This document shows, piece by piece, positions 35,321 to 43,750 of a DNA stretch of 64,000 nucleotides. The number at the start of each line of letters is the position of its first letter. Position 1 is the stretch's first letter. A model generated the notes under the pieces. That model had not been told where the DNA came from, searched no databases, and worked only from the letters and a program-made list of their open reading frames with translations. Source of the stretch: Syntrophus sp963665935 (GTDB taxonomy: Bacteria > Desulfobacterota > Syntrophia > Syntrophales > Syntrophaceae); assembly GCA_963665935.1 (NCBI GenBank), contig OY762510.1, positions 186,001-250,000 of the forward strand, read 5' to 3'. Both the position numbers and the translations under genes were made by a program.

Positions 35321-36756
35321 GATCCGGTTTTTCCCTCGACGGCGAGTTTCTCCTCTTCCGGACTTCTCTCAAAGCCGTCGCGTTCAAAGGATATCCCGTA
35401 TTTTTCCAGTTTCCGTTCAAAGGTTGGCCGCGATATCCCCAGAATATCGCAAAGTTCCCCCTTGTTTTTTCCCCTTTCCAGTTTCAGGATTTTCCGAATG
35501 TGCTGCTCTTCCACATCATCCAGGGTCAACAGCTCACCGGACTCCCCCCATTCCTCCAGCCGGGAGACGTTCTCTTTTTCGGAAACAACGGGCTTTTTAA
35601 AAAGTTCCGGGAAATCGTTTCTCTCCAGAACCCTCCCCTTGGCCATCACGCCGGCACGAACGAGGAGGTTCTCCAACTCCCGCACATTGCCGGGCCAGTC
35701 ATTCCGGAGAAAGGCCTCCATAACCTCTTCCGAAACACCGACGATCTGCCGGCGAAGTTCCCGATTAATCTTGGTTATCAGAAAAGAAACCAGCCGGGGG
35801 AGATCCTCCGACCGTTCCCTCAGGGGAGGCATTTTGATGGAGACGATATTGAGTCGGTAAAACAGATCAGACCGAAAATGTCCCTCCCTGACCAATGTTC
35901 GGAGATCCTTGTTCGTCGCCGCGATGACCCGGGCATGGACCTGCACCTTATCCTTGCCTCCCACCCGTTCAAACTCCATTTCCTGAAGAACGCGGAGCAG
36001 CTTGGCCTGGAGGTTGATGGACATTTCACTGATTTCATCAAGAAAGAGTGTCCCGGATCGCGCCAGCTCGAATTTTCCCAGTTGCCGGTTAAAGGCGCTG
36101 GTGAACGAACCTTTCTCATGGCCGAACAATTCCGATTCAAGGAGCGTCTCCACAATGGCGGAACAGTTGACGGCGACGAAGGGTTCATTCGGTGAGGTAT
36201 GGCTGTGGATGACTTTGGCGATGAGTTCCTTTCCCGTCCCGCTCTCGCCTTCGATCAGAACGGTGGTTCGGCTCTGAGAGATGACCCCAACCATCTTGAA
36301 GATTTCCCTCATTTCCCTTCCGGTGCCGATGATATCCCCCTTCTTGAATTCCGGGAGGGATTCTCTGGGCAATCGGTCCATCTTCCGGTCCAGCTCCAGA
36401 GTGTTCAACGCCTTCCTGATCGCCGAAAAAAGCTCATCCATATCGACAGATTTATGGATATAATCGAAGGCGCCCATTTTCATGACCCGGATGATTTTCT
36501 CCATGTCGGGATAAGCCATCATCGCGATCACTTTTATCTGTTCGTTTTCTTCCAGCAATTCCTCCAGGATCGTAAAACCATCCACATCGGCAAGAGAGAC
36601 ATCCAGGATCACCAGGTCCGGAAATTTCTGGACACAGAGGTTCAACCCGTCCGTTCCCGTAGAGGCCGTATAGGTCTCATATCCTTCCTTCGCCAGAAAG
36701 AGTTTAACCGTTTCCAGGGCTGAGCGATCCCCATCAATGACAAGAATTCCGGACAT
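35317..36756 (-). CDS. NtrC-family sigma54-dependent response regulator with altered GAFTGA loop
   Basis: Predicted 479 residues, with a GGAG site. The receiver is at ~1-120 (acceptor Asp in LVILDVSLAD). The AAA+ domain has Walker A GESGTGKELIAKVIH, Walker B GTLFLDEISEM and R-finger RSDLFYRLNIVSIKMPPLRE. The sigma54-contact loop, normally GAFTGA, reads GSFTSA (the threonine is kept). The C-terminal Fis-type helix-turn-helix is LGISRPTFERKLEKYGI. No partner kinase is adjacent. The 3' end overlaps engB. Confidence 0.93.
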   Translation of the reverse strand: MSGILVIDGDRSALETVKLFLAKEGYETYTASTGTDGLNLCVQKFPDLVILDVSLADVDGFTILEELLEENEQIKVIAMMAYPDMEKIIRVMKMGAFDYIHKSVDMDELFSAIRKALNTLELDRKMDRLPRESLPEFKKGDIIGTGREMREIFKMVGVISQSRTTVLIEGESGTGKELIAKVIHSHTSPNEPFVAVNCSAIVETLLESELFGHEKGSFTSAFNRQLGKFELARSGTLFLDEISEMSINLQAKLLRVLQEMEFERVGGKDKVQVHARVIAATNKDLRTLVREGHFRSDLFYRLNIVSIKMPPLRERSEDLPRLVSFLITKINRELRRQIVGVSEEVMEAFLRNDWPGNVRELENLLVRAGVMAKGRVLERNDFPELFKKPVVSEKENVSRLEEWGESGELLTLDDVEEQHIRKILKLERGKNKGELCDILGISRPTFERKLEKYGISFERDGFERSPEEEKLAVEGKTGS

Positions 36757-36846
36757 ATCTCCTAAGTCTCGATACTAATATTTCAACAGGCGCCGTTATC
36801 CACCTCAGACATTGACACCTTCCAAAGGACCGAAGCCCTTTTCGAA

Positions 36847-37455
36847 CTACTTCTGCAGTTTTTCCAATTCCTGAACCAGGATTTCCAGAGACAGCCGTTT
36901 GTTGATGTCATGAACATCGATATAGCGGATGATGCCCTTTTTATCGATAATAAACAAGGCCCGTTCAGACACCCCATCGGACCGCAGGATCCCGAATCGA
37001 GAAGCGGTTTCTCCATGGGGATAGAAATCGGAGAGAACGGGAAACCACAAGTGACCCATCTGGTTCGTCCAGGAAAAGAGCGTCGGGAGATTGTCCACCG
37101 ATATTCCGAGCAGGATCGCGTCGTTCTTGTCAAAAATGTCCTTGACGATGTTATAGCCGGGCCACTGATCGGAACAGACGGGCGTCCAGGCGGCGGGGAC
37201 AAAGGAAAGCACCACGTTCTTCTTTCCCCGATAATCCTTCAGAGAAACGAGCTCACCGGAAATCGATCTCAGTGTGAAATCCGGAGCCGGATCACCCACC
37301 TTCACCTTCAGGACACTGTCCACGGGTTTCAGACTTCCCGGATTATAGATATTGTCCTTGTAGGCATCCGACAGGCAGTAAGCTGCCGAGCTGGACAGGA
37401 AAACGATGGTAACGGCTATAAAAAACCCAGCCAATCTGTTTTTATATTTCGTCAT
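36847..37455 (-). CDS. Exported peroxiredoxin (AhpC/TSA)
   Basis: Predicted 202 residues with a signal peptide (residues 1-29, LAGFFIAVTIVFLSSSAAYC). The thioredoxin-like fold contains FVPAAWTPVCSDQWPGYN, in which the Cys of TPVC is the peroxidatic residue. No CXXC motif is present. Peroxiredoxins are rarely exported; this one probably protects the periplasm or acts with the neighbouring TlpA-like protein, which lies 10 bases upstream in the same orientation. The signal peptide ends in a Cys, so lipid attachment is possible but the lipobox is imperfect. Confidence 0.88.
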   Translation of the reverse strand: MTKYKNRLAGFFIAVTIVFLSSSAAYCLSDAYKDNIYNPGSLKPVDSVLKVKVGDPAPDFTLRSISGELVSLKDYRGKKNVVLSFVPAAWTPVCSDQWPGYNIVKDIFDKNDAILLGISVDNLPTLFSWTNQMGHLWFPVLSDFYPHGETASRFGILRSDGVSERALFIIDKKGIIRYIDVHDINKRLSLEILVQELEKLQK

Positions 37456-37465
37456 GACATCCCCC

Positions 37466-38059
37466 TTATTGAATGCCGGTAAGTTTGATCACCAGGTTCA
37501 AAAACGTATCGACATCCCCGAAGGCCCCCAGCTTGGAATAAACAATTCGATAGGAGCCATTGGGATAATTCTGAAACACAATGAAATAGGGCGTTCTCAC
37601 TTCCCCGAATTTTTTATGCAGGGCGAAGTCTCCATCGGGAAAGAGGGGAAAAGGAATCTGATATTTCTTTTTGAACGTATCCACCTCATAGGAATTGTTT
37701 CCCGCTCCAATCCCTACCATCTTGATCCTGCCTCGCAGGGACGCCGTTTTCTCGATTTTTTCATACAACGCCTTCACATTGGGAGCTTCGGCCTGGCAAT
37801 AGGGGCAATACATGCTGAAGATTTCCAGGATGACAACGTCTCCTTTAATCTGCGTCATTTTGAACGTTCCTTTTCCCAGGAAGGGCAGGCCACGGGAAAG
37901 ACCGAGATAATTCCTTTCCGCCGTATCCTGGGGTATGGCCAGTTCAAATTCGGGCAATGCACCACGAGCCTGGGGCGGTGAAACCGCGCAGGCATTTTTC
38001 ACCATGACGGCCAAGGTGACGGCCAACACCAATCCCAAGATGGCTGAGAAGCGTTTCAT
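37466..38059 (-). CDS. TlpA/ResA-like exported thioredoxin
   Basis: Predicted 197 residues from the ATG at 38059, seven bases after AGGAGG; the ATG at 38065 is too close to it. Signal peptide MKRFSAILGLVLAVTLAVMV, cut before VSPP. Active site FSMYCPYCQAEAPNVKALY (CPYC). RTPYFIVFQN holds the cis-Pro loop. It probably reduces periplasmic disulfides, perhaps those of c-type cytochromes or of the peroxiredoxin encoded just downstream. Confidence 0.88.
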   Translation of the reverse strand: MKRFSAILGLVLAVTLAVMVKNACAVSPPQARGALPEFELAIPQDTAERNYLGLSRGLPFLGKGTFKMTQIKGDVVILEIFSMYCPYCQAEAPNVKALYEKIEKTASLRGRIKMVGIGAGNNSYEVDTFKKKYQIPFPLFPDGDFALHKKFGEVRTPYFIVFQNYPNGSYRIVYSKLGAFGDVDTFLNLVIKLTGIQ

Positions 38060-38288
38060 AGTCATTCCTCCTTATATCAATGGACCATGGTTCTCTATCA
38101 GGAACAGCAGACGCAATCACTATATGGTAAGGGTTTTTATGTGTCAATGGCAATGGTTGTACAGGTCGCATCCTGAGCAAAATATTGTCTACAAAACACC
38201 CTCCGGTTATGGTATCAGATTTGTGAGTTTTTTATGAGAAAAGGCCTCAACAAAACGATGGTTTCAAGAAAGGAAGTCGACAAATTTC

Positions 38289-39650
38289 ATGAAGGCAAAG
38301 ATTTTTCTGGCCGTCTGGTTAGTCTTTCTGACATTGATGGCAGGCTGTCAAAAACCGCAGATACTGGTCCCCTCGCCGCCGGAGCCTCAAATACAGCCTC
38401 CCACGAAACAGTTGCCACAGGAACCTCAGATAAAGGAAAAAGAGCTGCCTCCGGAGCCTGAAAAACGGGATTACTCCAGGCAGCTGCCGCCGGGCGAACG
38501 CTCCCTGCGAAAAATAACCGATCCGGCTGAAATTCCCGATTTTACCGGGGCATGTGAAGACTTGTCCAATTTGGAGATGGCCATTCATAACAGCCTGAAC
38601 TATCTGAAAAAACCTTCAAGCAAACAGTACTTTCCCTACGGCGACATCCAGCACCAGCAGATGGAGGAGAGCCTGAAGGCCTTTGCAGAGCTGATCCATT
38701 CCGGGCACAGAGGCGCCGAGCTCAATACCCTTCTTCGGGAACAGTTCGATGTCTATACCTCTGTCGGCTGTGATGGCGAGGGAACGGTGCTCTTCACCGG
38801 CTACTTCACCCCGATCTTCGACGGCTCCCGGGAATCCAGCGAACATTTCAAGTACCCCCTGTACAGCCAGCCGGAAGATCTCGTGAAAGACTCTGAGGGC
38901 AACATCCTCGGCAGACGCACCGGGGATGAAGTTACCCCTTATCCGCCCCGCGCCGAGATCGAAGACACCGGAATGCTGAAGGGCAGGGAAATCATGTGGC
39001 TTGACGATCCCTTCAAGGTCTTTATCGTTCACGTGCAGGGATCGGCAAAGATCCGGCAGCCCGATGGCTCCCTCATCGGGATCGGCTATGCCGCAAATAA
39101 CGGCCATCCTTACAAAAGCATAGGCCAGAAGATGATCGCTGACGGAAAGATCTCAAAGGACCGGATGAGCCTGTCCTCGATGATCGAATACTTCAAGGCC
39201 CATCCGGATGAGGTTTCAGAATATACCAGTCTCAACCCCCGCTTCGTCTTCTTCCGGATAGAAGACGGTCAACCCCGGGGATCGCTCAATGAACCGGTGA
39301 TCCCCTTACGGACCATCGCCACCGACAAGTCTATCTTTCCCCGGGCAGGTCTGACCTTTATTTCCACAACCCTGCCGCGGGCGATGGGCAGCAATGTTTC
39401 TCAGGAACCGTATCTCGGCTTTGCCTTGGATCAGGACACCGGCGGTGCGATCCGCGCCCCGGGAAGGTGCGATGTCTACATGGGACAGGGCGATACCGCC
39501 GGAAGGCTGGCCGGACAGACATACCGGGAAGGCCGGTTGTATTATCTGTTTTTAAAACCGGAATATCAAGCAGTTAACCCGGATGAACAACCCGCGGCAG
39601 AAGAGACAGAAGGAGATAAAGCCGTTGCCGAGCCGGAGTCCGGTGGCTAG
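38289..39650 (+). CDS. mltA: MltA-type membrane-bound lytic murein transglycosylase
   Basis: Predicted 453 residues. The lipoprotein signal ends in the lipobox LMAGC, so Cys-19 is lipidated. A Pro-rich linker follows. The MltA domain shows VLFTGYFTPIFDGSRE and the 3D-type barrel residues in LGFALDQDTGGAIRAPGRCDVYMGQG, which includes the catalytic Asp. It cleaves peptidoglycan, producing 1,6-anhydro-muropeptides. It stands alone, divergent from the TlpA-like gene. Confidence 0.93.
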   Translation: MKAKIFLAVWLVFLTLMAGCQKPQILVPSPPEPQIQPPTKQLPQEPQIKEKELPPEPEKRDYSRQLPPGERSLRKITDPAEIPDFTGACEDLSNLEMAIHNSLNYLKKPSSKQYFPYGDIQHQQMEESLKAFAELIHSGHRGAELNTLLREQFDVYTSVGCDGEGTVLFTGYFTPIFDGSRESSEHFKYPLYSQPEDLVKDSEGNILGRRTGDEVTPYPPRAEIEDTGMLKGREIMWLDDPFKVFIVHVQGSAKIRQPDGSLIGIGYAANNGHPYKSIGQKMIADGKISKDRMSLSSMIEYFKAHPDEVSEYTSLNPRFVFFRIEDGQPRGSLNEPVIPLRTIATDKSIFPRAGLTFISTTLPRAMGSNVSQEPYLGFALDQDTGGAIRAPGRCDVYMGQGDTAGRLAGQTYREGRLYYLFLKPEYQAVNPDEQPAAEETEGDKAVAEPESGG

Positions 39651-39744
39651 CCGGCTTGTACGAACAAGCGGTCGGTAGTTCCATTGCGTCCAAGTTATAA
39701 AACCTCTCTCTAATGATAATAAAGCAACTTTATGGAGGTACAAT

Positions 39745-40533
39745 ATGCAATTTGGAAACAAGGTGGTCTTTATCACAGGTGGAACCAAGGGCCTTGGGCG
39801 GGCAATGGCGGAAGCTTTTCTCGCAGAAGGTGCAGCTGTTGCAGTGAACGGGCGAAATCCTGATGCAGCAGCAAAATTCGCAGAAGAATTCAAGGGGCAA
39901 CGGATTCTCGTCTACAATAACGATATTACAAACTATGAAGAAATGGAACAAACAGCAACCGAGGTGGTCAATTCATGGGGCAAGGTAGATATCCTCATTA
40001 ATAATGCCAGTATCGTCAACCCTCTTGTCCCGGCAGAAAAGATAAAGAAAGATGATTTTGACAGGGTCATCGATATAAACTTGAAGGGGACGTTCTATGC
40101 GACACAAGCCTTCGGGAAAAAAATGATCACGCAAAAATCCGGCCGGATTATCAATGTTGCTTCACAGGTTGCCCTGTTCGGAGAAAAAGGCTTCCTCCCA
40201 TATGCAATCAGCAAGGCTGCCCTTATTGCCATGTCGCGGGGTCTTTCCTATGAATGGTCAAAATACGGCGTGACCATTTGTACTCTGGCACCTGGTTTCA
40301 TCAAAGGGGGAATGAACGAAGGTCTTATCAAGAAAGAGGCTTTCGTCAATTTTCTGTCCGGGAAAACCCCTATAGGCAGAATGGGAACTGTTGATGAAGT
40401 CGTTGGGACCGTCCTTTTTCTTGCCTCTGATATGGCACATTATATTAATGGTGAAACGATCGTCATGGATGGCGGCATGACTGGCTATACCCAGGAAGGT
40501 CTTCTCGATTTCATCAGCAAGCCAAGAACATAA
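39745..40533 (+). CDS. SDR-family oxidoreductase
   Basis: Predicted 262 residues, with GGAGG upstream. NAD(P) site VFITGGTKGLGRAMAEAFL, NNASIV loop, and catalytic Ser and YxxxK in the NVASQVA and YAISKAALIAM blocks. The C-terminus (GETIVMDGGMTGYTQEGL) is typical of classical SDRs related to 3-oxoacyl-ACP reductase and 2-hydroxycyclohexanecarboxyl-CoA dehydrogenase. The benzoate-degradation genes nearby make a role in an acyl-CoA pathway possible, but substrate cannot be read from sequence. Confidence 0.9.
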   Translation: MQFGNKVVFITGGTKGLGRAMAEAFLAEGAAVAVNGRNPDAAAKFAEEFKGQRILVYNNDITNYEEMEQTATEVVNSWGKVDILINNASIVNPLVPAEKIKKDDFDRVIDINLKGTFYATQAFGKKMITQKSGRIINVASQVALFGEKGFLPYAISKAALIAMSRGLSYEWSKYGVTICTLAPGFIKGGMNEGLIKKEAFVNFLSGKTPIGRMGTVDEVVGTVLFLASDMAHYINGETIVMDGGMTGYTQEGLLDFISKPRT

Positions 40534-40666
40534 TCAATATCAACCTAGGCAACAAAGGGATTCTGTTGTCTTATGGCAATTCTGGAATGGACTGGATGGT
40601 TTTTTCCTGGTGCCTGTTTACGGTTTTTTTAATTCCCCCAGTCACAATTTGGTCCCAAAATAAAGG

Positions 40667-40698
40667 AAAGGACTTGACCATTTCTGGCTAAGTCCTTT
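40667..40698. terminator. Terminator between the SDR gene and tRNA-Val
   Basis: Nine-base stem AAAGGACTT / AAGTCCTTT with a 14-base loop, flanked by T-rich sequence on both sides. On the minus strand it lies just after the tRNA 3' end; on the plus strand it follows the SDR gene. Confidence 0.85.
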
Positions 40699-40705
40699 AT
40701 TTTCT

Positions 40706-40780
40706 TGGTAGGCGGTACTGGGATTGAACCAGTGACTTCTACCGTGTGAAGGTAGCACTCTCCCGCTGAGTTAACCGCCC
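40706..40780 (-). tRNA. tRNA-Val (CAC anticodon)
   Basis: All four stems fold on the minus strand: acceptor GGGCGGT/ACCGCCT (G-U at the first pair), D stem ACTC/GAGT, anticodon stem CTACC/GGTAG with loop TTCACAC, T stem ACTGG/CCAGT. The CCA end is encoded. The anticodon CAC reads GUG. Confidence 0.97.
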
Positions 40781-40862
40781 ATCGTTGTACGGGTGCAAGC
40801 TATATCCTAAAGAATCCTCTTTTTCAAGGGGAAAAAATCGATCCTTTCCATTTCATGATTCA

Positions 40863-41681
40863 TCATTCATCTTTGCAGAGACTCCGGTAGAATTCAACCC
40901 GTCTGTCTCGATAGAGATGGTTGTAAGGATTGAGATTTTTGTCCCTGGCCAGGGAAATGTCGATTTCGACGACCGCAACCTCGTCAGCAACCGGGTCGGC
41001 CGAATAGAGGACATCGGCATGGGGAGCGGTAATCTGACTTCTGCCCGTAAACTGAAGGATCTTGCCGTTTCGATCATCCTGGCCGGTCCGATTGGCCGTG
41101 ACGGCATAGACGTGATTCTCCAGACAACGGGTCCTCATGCCGTCCTGGCAGAAGGGCAGCACCAGATTGGCGCAATGGCAGATCAAATCCGCCCCTTTCA
41201 GGGAAAGGATTCTCATGGTTTCCGGGAAAAACCAGTCGAAACAGATCATGATCCCGATGCGGCAGCAACCAAGGTCAAAAATTCCGGGTTCCTTATCCCC
41301 CGGTTGGAACCAGAGTTTTTCCTCACTGTAGAGGTGAATCTTCCGATAGGTTCCCACATATCCCGTAGGTGAAACAAGCACGGCTGAATTAAAAAAGCGG
41401 CCATTGTCCCATTCCGCCAGCCCGCCCACAATAAAGCAAGAGTTCCGGGAAGCGAGCCCGCAGAGAAATTCCGTTGTTTTTCCATCAGGGATTTTCTCGG
41501 AGAGCCTTTCAACCTCCTCCAAGGAAGTAAAGAGATAACCCGTATTAAACAGTTCGGGAAGCACGATGACATCCGCTTTCATCCCGTCGATCAGGCTCCC
41601 CGCCTTTTTCAGATTCTCCTCAACGGCTCCGAAAATCGGTTCAAACTGGACAAATCCCGTCTTCAAGATACCCTCACCCAT
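40863..41681 (-). CDS. Nitrilase-superfamily carbon-nitrogen hydrolase
   Basis: Predicted 272 residues. The Glu-Lys-Cys triad lies in VIVLPELFNTGY (Glu), YRKIHLYSEE (Lys) and GIMICFDWFFPE (Cys). The length and motifs fit the omega-amidase, beta-ureidopropionase or carbamoylputrescine amidase branches, which cannot be told apart here. Cytoplasmic. It lies between tRNA-Val and the biotin-carrier gene on the opposite strand. Confidence 0.9.
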   Translation of the reverse strand: MGEGILKTGFVQFEPIFGAVEENLKKAGSLIDGMKADVIVLPELFNTGYLFTSLEEVERLSEKIPDGKTTEFLCGLASRNSCFIVGGLAEWDNGRFFNSAVLVSPTGYVGTYRKIHLYSEEKLWFQPGDKEPGIFDLGCCRIGIMICFDWFFPETMRILSLKGADLICHCANLVLPFCQDGMRTRCLENHVYAVTANRTGQDDRNGKILQFTGRSQITAPHADVLYSADPVADEVAVVEIDISLARDKNLNPYNHLYRDRRVEFYRSLCKDE

Positions 41682-42009
41682 ATCAGCCCTTTATCGCCTC
41701 TTCCTGAATTTCTTACCGGCCATTTTCTGATATCATCTTTACTCTGGAATTGGAACCACAATAGAGACTCCCCCTATTATCAAATTTCCCTGCTCCCCTA
41801 ACACATGGACTTTTCATTTCTATCCAAGTGAGTCCCCTGACTTTATACAACATCCGATTCTTTAAAATATTCGTTGACAAAAACGACCTTAATGGGGTAA
41901 GAGCCCAAAGAATTTTGTAGACGATAGACAGGCGGTTACAGAGGGGTCCATATCATGGAATGTCCCTTGGCAGTTGAAATTCACTCAAACAAACTGGTAG
42001 GAGGAAATT
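41682..42009. promoter_or_regulatory. Intergenic region upstream of the biotin-carrier gene
   Basis: Between the divergent hydrolase and the carrier gene. A TTGACA at 41874-41879 followed by TAAGAG at 18 bases spacing is a possible weak sigma70 promoter for the plus-strand genes. I see no gene or strong hairpin; open frames here lack features. Confidence 0.45.
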
Positions 42010-42219
42010 ATGGAAGTAACGGTACCCATGGAAGGAAAGATTGTAGCAATCAAAGTGAAGGTTGGCGATAAGGTCAGTGAAGATGACGAACTCGCGGTCA
42101 TGGAAGCCATGAAGATGGAGATGCCTATTGTAGCACCGGCAGATGGCGTTGTTAAAGAAATATTGATCAACGTCGGTGACAAGGTTGCTGCAGAACAAGC
42201 ATTGATGGTCATCGGATAG
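42010..42219 (+). CDS. Biotin carboxyl carrier protein (small, free-standing)
   Basis: Predicted 69 residues, with AGGAGG before the ATG. The biotinyl-domain motif EAMKME places the biotin on Lys-35. No Pro/Ala-rich linker precedes it, so the protein is just the domain, as in free-standing carriers of the sodium-pump decarboxylases (GcdC) and related enzymes. With the carboxyltransferase at 43751 it would shuttle CO2 during glutaconyl-CoA decarboxylation. Confidence 0.92.
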   Translation: MEVTVPMEGKIVAIKVKVGDKVSEDDELAVMEAMKMEMPIVAPADGVVKEILINVGDKVAAEQALMVIG

Positions 42220-42522
42220 ACCAGATCTCCCAGATATTACACACCGAATACGTAAGAATACACCCCTATACCGATCTTTGCAGAGCGGATTGGCCGCTTC
42301 AGGATGCAGGGAACTCAATACAGAAACGCCGTGCCGACACTTCAACATCGGCACGGCGTTGATGGCCACAGAATGCTTAAAAGTTGTAAGCCGATTATCC
42401 AAATACACAAGAGAATGTCAGACATGGCGGAGAAACGATATCCTTTTTTTCGGAAGGATACGGCTAGGGCTGGTTTAAGCACTTTGCTGCGGTATTAATA
42501 CTTTAAAAGAGGAGGCTTTACT
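42220..42522. other. Intergenic region with strong hairpin
   Basis: These 303 bases between the biotin-carrier gene and the acyl-CoA dehydrogenase contain the hairpin at 42325-42360. No gene is recognised in the remainder. A second promoter for the dehydrogenase is likely but not obvious. Confidence 0.5.
42325..42360. terminator. 13-bp hairpin between carrier and dehydrogenase genes
   Basis: Perfect GC-rich stem AACGCCGTGCCGA / TCGGCACGGCGTT with a ten-base loop. No T-run follows, so it may be an attenuator, an RNA-stability element or a regulator-binding palindrome rather than a simple terminator. Confidence 0.6.
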
Positions 42523-43674
42523 ATGGATTTTGCGTTATCAGATGAACTCGAAATGTTGCGGACCATGGCGCGTGATTTTGCTGCCGAAAAGATTGCTCCC
42601 TTTGCAGACAAATGGGACGAAGAACACTACTTCCCCTATGAGGAAGTCGTCAAACCGATGGGTGAACTGGGCTTCTTCGGCACAGTCATTCCGGAAGAAT
42701 ACGGCGGAAACAACATGGGTTGGCTGGCCGCCATCATCCTCACCGAAGAAGTCGCCCGTGCCTCCAGCGCGCTTCGCGTTCAGATCAACATGGAAGGGCT
42801 CGGCTGCGCCTACACCATCTGGAAGTACGGAACGGAAGAAGCCAAGAAGAAATATGTCGAAAAGCTGGCAACCGGCCAGTATCTCGGCGGCTTCGGAATC
42901 ACCGAATTCAACGCCGGTTCCGACGTTATGTCCATGAAATCCACCGCTGAAGACAAAGGGGATCATTATGTGTTGAACGGTTCCAAGACCTGGATTTCCA
43001 ACGCCAGCAGCGCCGATGTCATTGTTTACTACGCTTACACGGACAAGGCTGCAAAGGGCAAGGGGCTGTCCGCTTTCGCCGTGGAGTTGAAGAACAACCC
43101 CGGCATCCGCACGACGGATCTGGACAAGATGGGCAGCAAATCCTCACCGACGGGCGAAATCTATCTCGACAACGTCATCGTCCCGAAGGAAAACCTCCTC
43201 GGCAAACCCGGCCAGGGAGCCCAAATCGTATTCGGTTCTCTCAATGGAACCCGTTTGTCCGCGGCGGCCGGTGGAATCGGTCTTGCCCAGGCCTGCCTCG
43301 ATGCCGCCATCAAATACGCCAATGAGCGTGAGCAGTTCGGCAAACCGATCGGATCTTTCCAGGCGAACCAGTTCCTGATCGGCGAGATGGCCTGCGATCT
43401 GGAAGCCGCAAGACTGGTAGTCTATAAGGCCGCCTGGCAGAAGGATCAGGGCAATCTGAACAATACCTTCGAAGTCGCCCAGGCCAAATATCTTGCCGGC
43501 GAAGTGGCCTACAAGTGTGCCATCGGCGCCATGCGGATCTTCGGTGCCTACGGATATTCCACGGAGTATCCAGTGAACCGTTACTATCGTGATGCACCCA
43601 CCTATGCGATGGTGGAAGGTTCAACCAACGTCTGCAAGATGATCGTCGGCGGACAGCTGCTTGGTGCAAGATAA
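42523..43674 (+). CDS. Acyl-CoA dehydrogenase, probably non-decarboxylating glutaryl-CoA dehydrogenase
   Basis: Predicted 383 residues, with GAGGAGG before the ATG. Acyl-CoA dehydrogenase signatures: FGITEFNAGSDVMSM (FAD/substrate), RIFGAYGYSTEYPVNRYYRD and the catalytic base in YAMVEGSTNV (Glu near 365). In decarboxylating glutaryl-CoA dehydrogenases the residue before this Glu is Tyr; here it is Val, as known for the non-decarboxylating enzymes of Desulfococcus and Syntrophus. The gene order with a glutaconyl-CoA decarboxylase supports this. The product would be glutaconyl-CoA. Electrons probably go to an ETF not encoded here. Confidence 0.85.
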   Translation: MDFALSDELEMLRTMARDFAAEKIAPFADKWDEEHYFPYEEVVKPMGELGFFGTVIPEEYGGNNMGWLAAIILTEEVARASSALRVQINMEGLGCAYTIWKYGTEEAKKKYVEKLATGQYLGGFGITEFNAGSDVMSMKSTAEDKGDHYVLNGSKTWISNASSADVIVYYAYTDKAAKGKGLSAFAVELKNNPGIRTTDLDKMGSKSSPTGEIYLDNVIVPKENLLGKPGQGAQIVFGSLNGTRLSAAAGGIGLAQACLDAAIKYANEREQFGKPIGSFQANQFLIGEMACDLEAARLVVYKAAWQKDQGNLNNTFEVAQAKYLAGEVAYKCAIGAMRIFGAYGYSTEYPVNRYYRDAPTYAMVEGSTNVCKMIVGGQLLGAR

Positions 43675-43750
43675 CCCGACCGAAACGAGGTGTTCTCACC
43701 TCCTGATACGTAATACGGTTGATATATATGTTAGTTGAGGAGAGTTTTTA

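Noticed and set aside
41953..42408. 151-codon minus-strand frame over the biotin-carrier gene
   Set aside because: Antisense to a clear biotinyl domain with a good ribosome site; no motif of its own.
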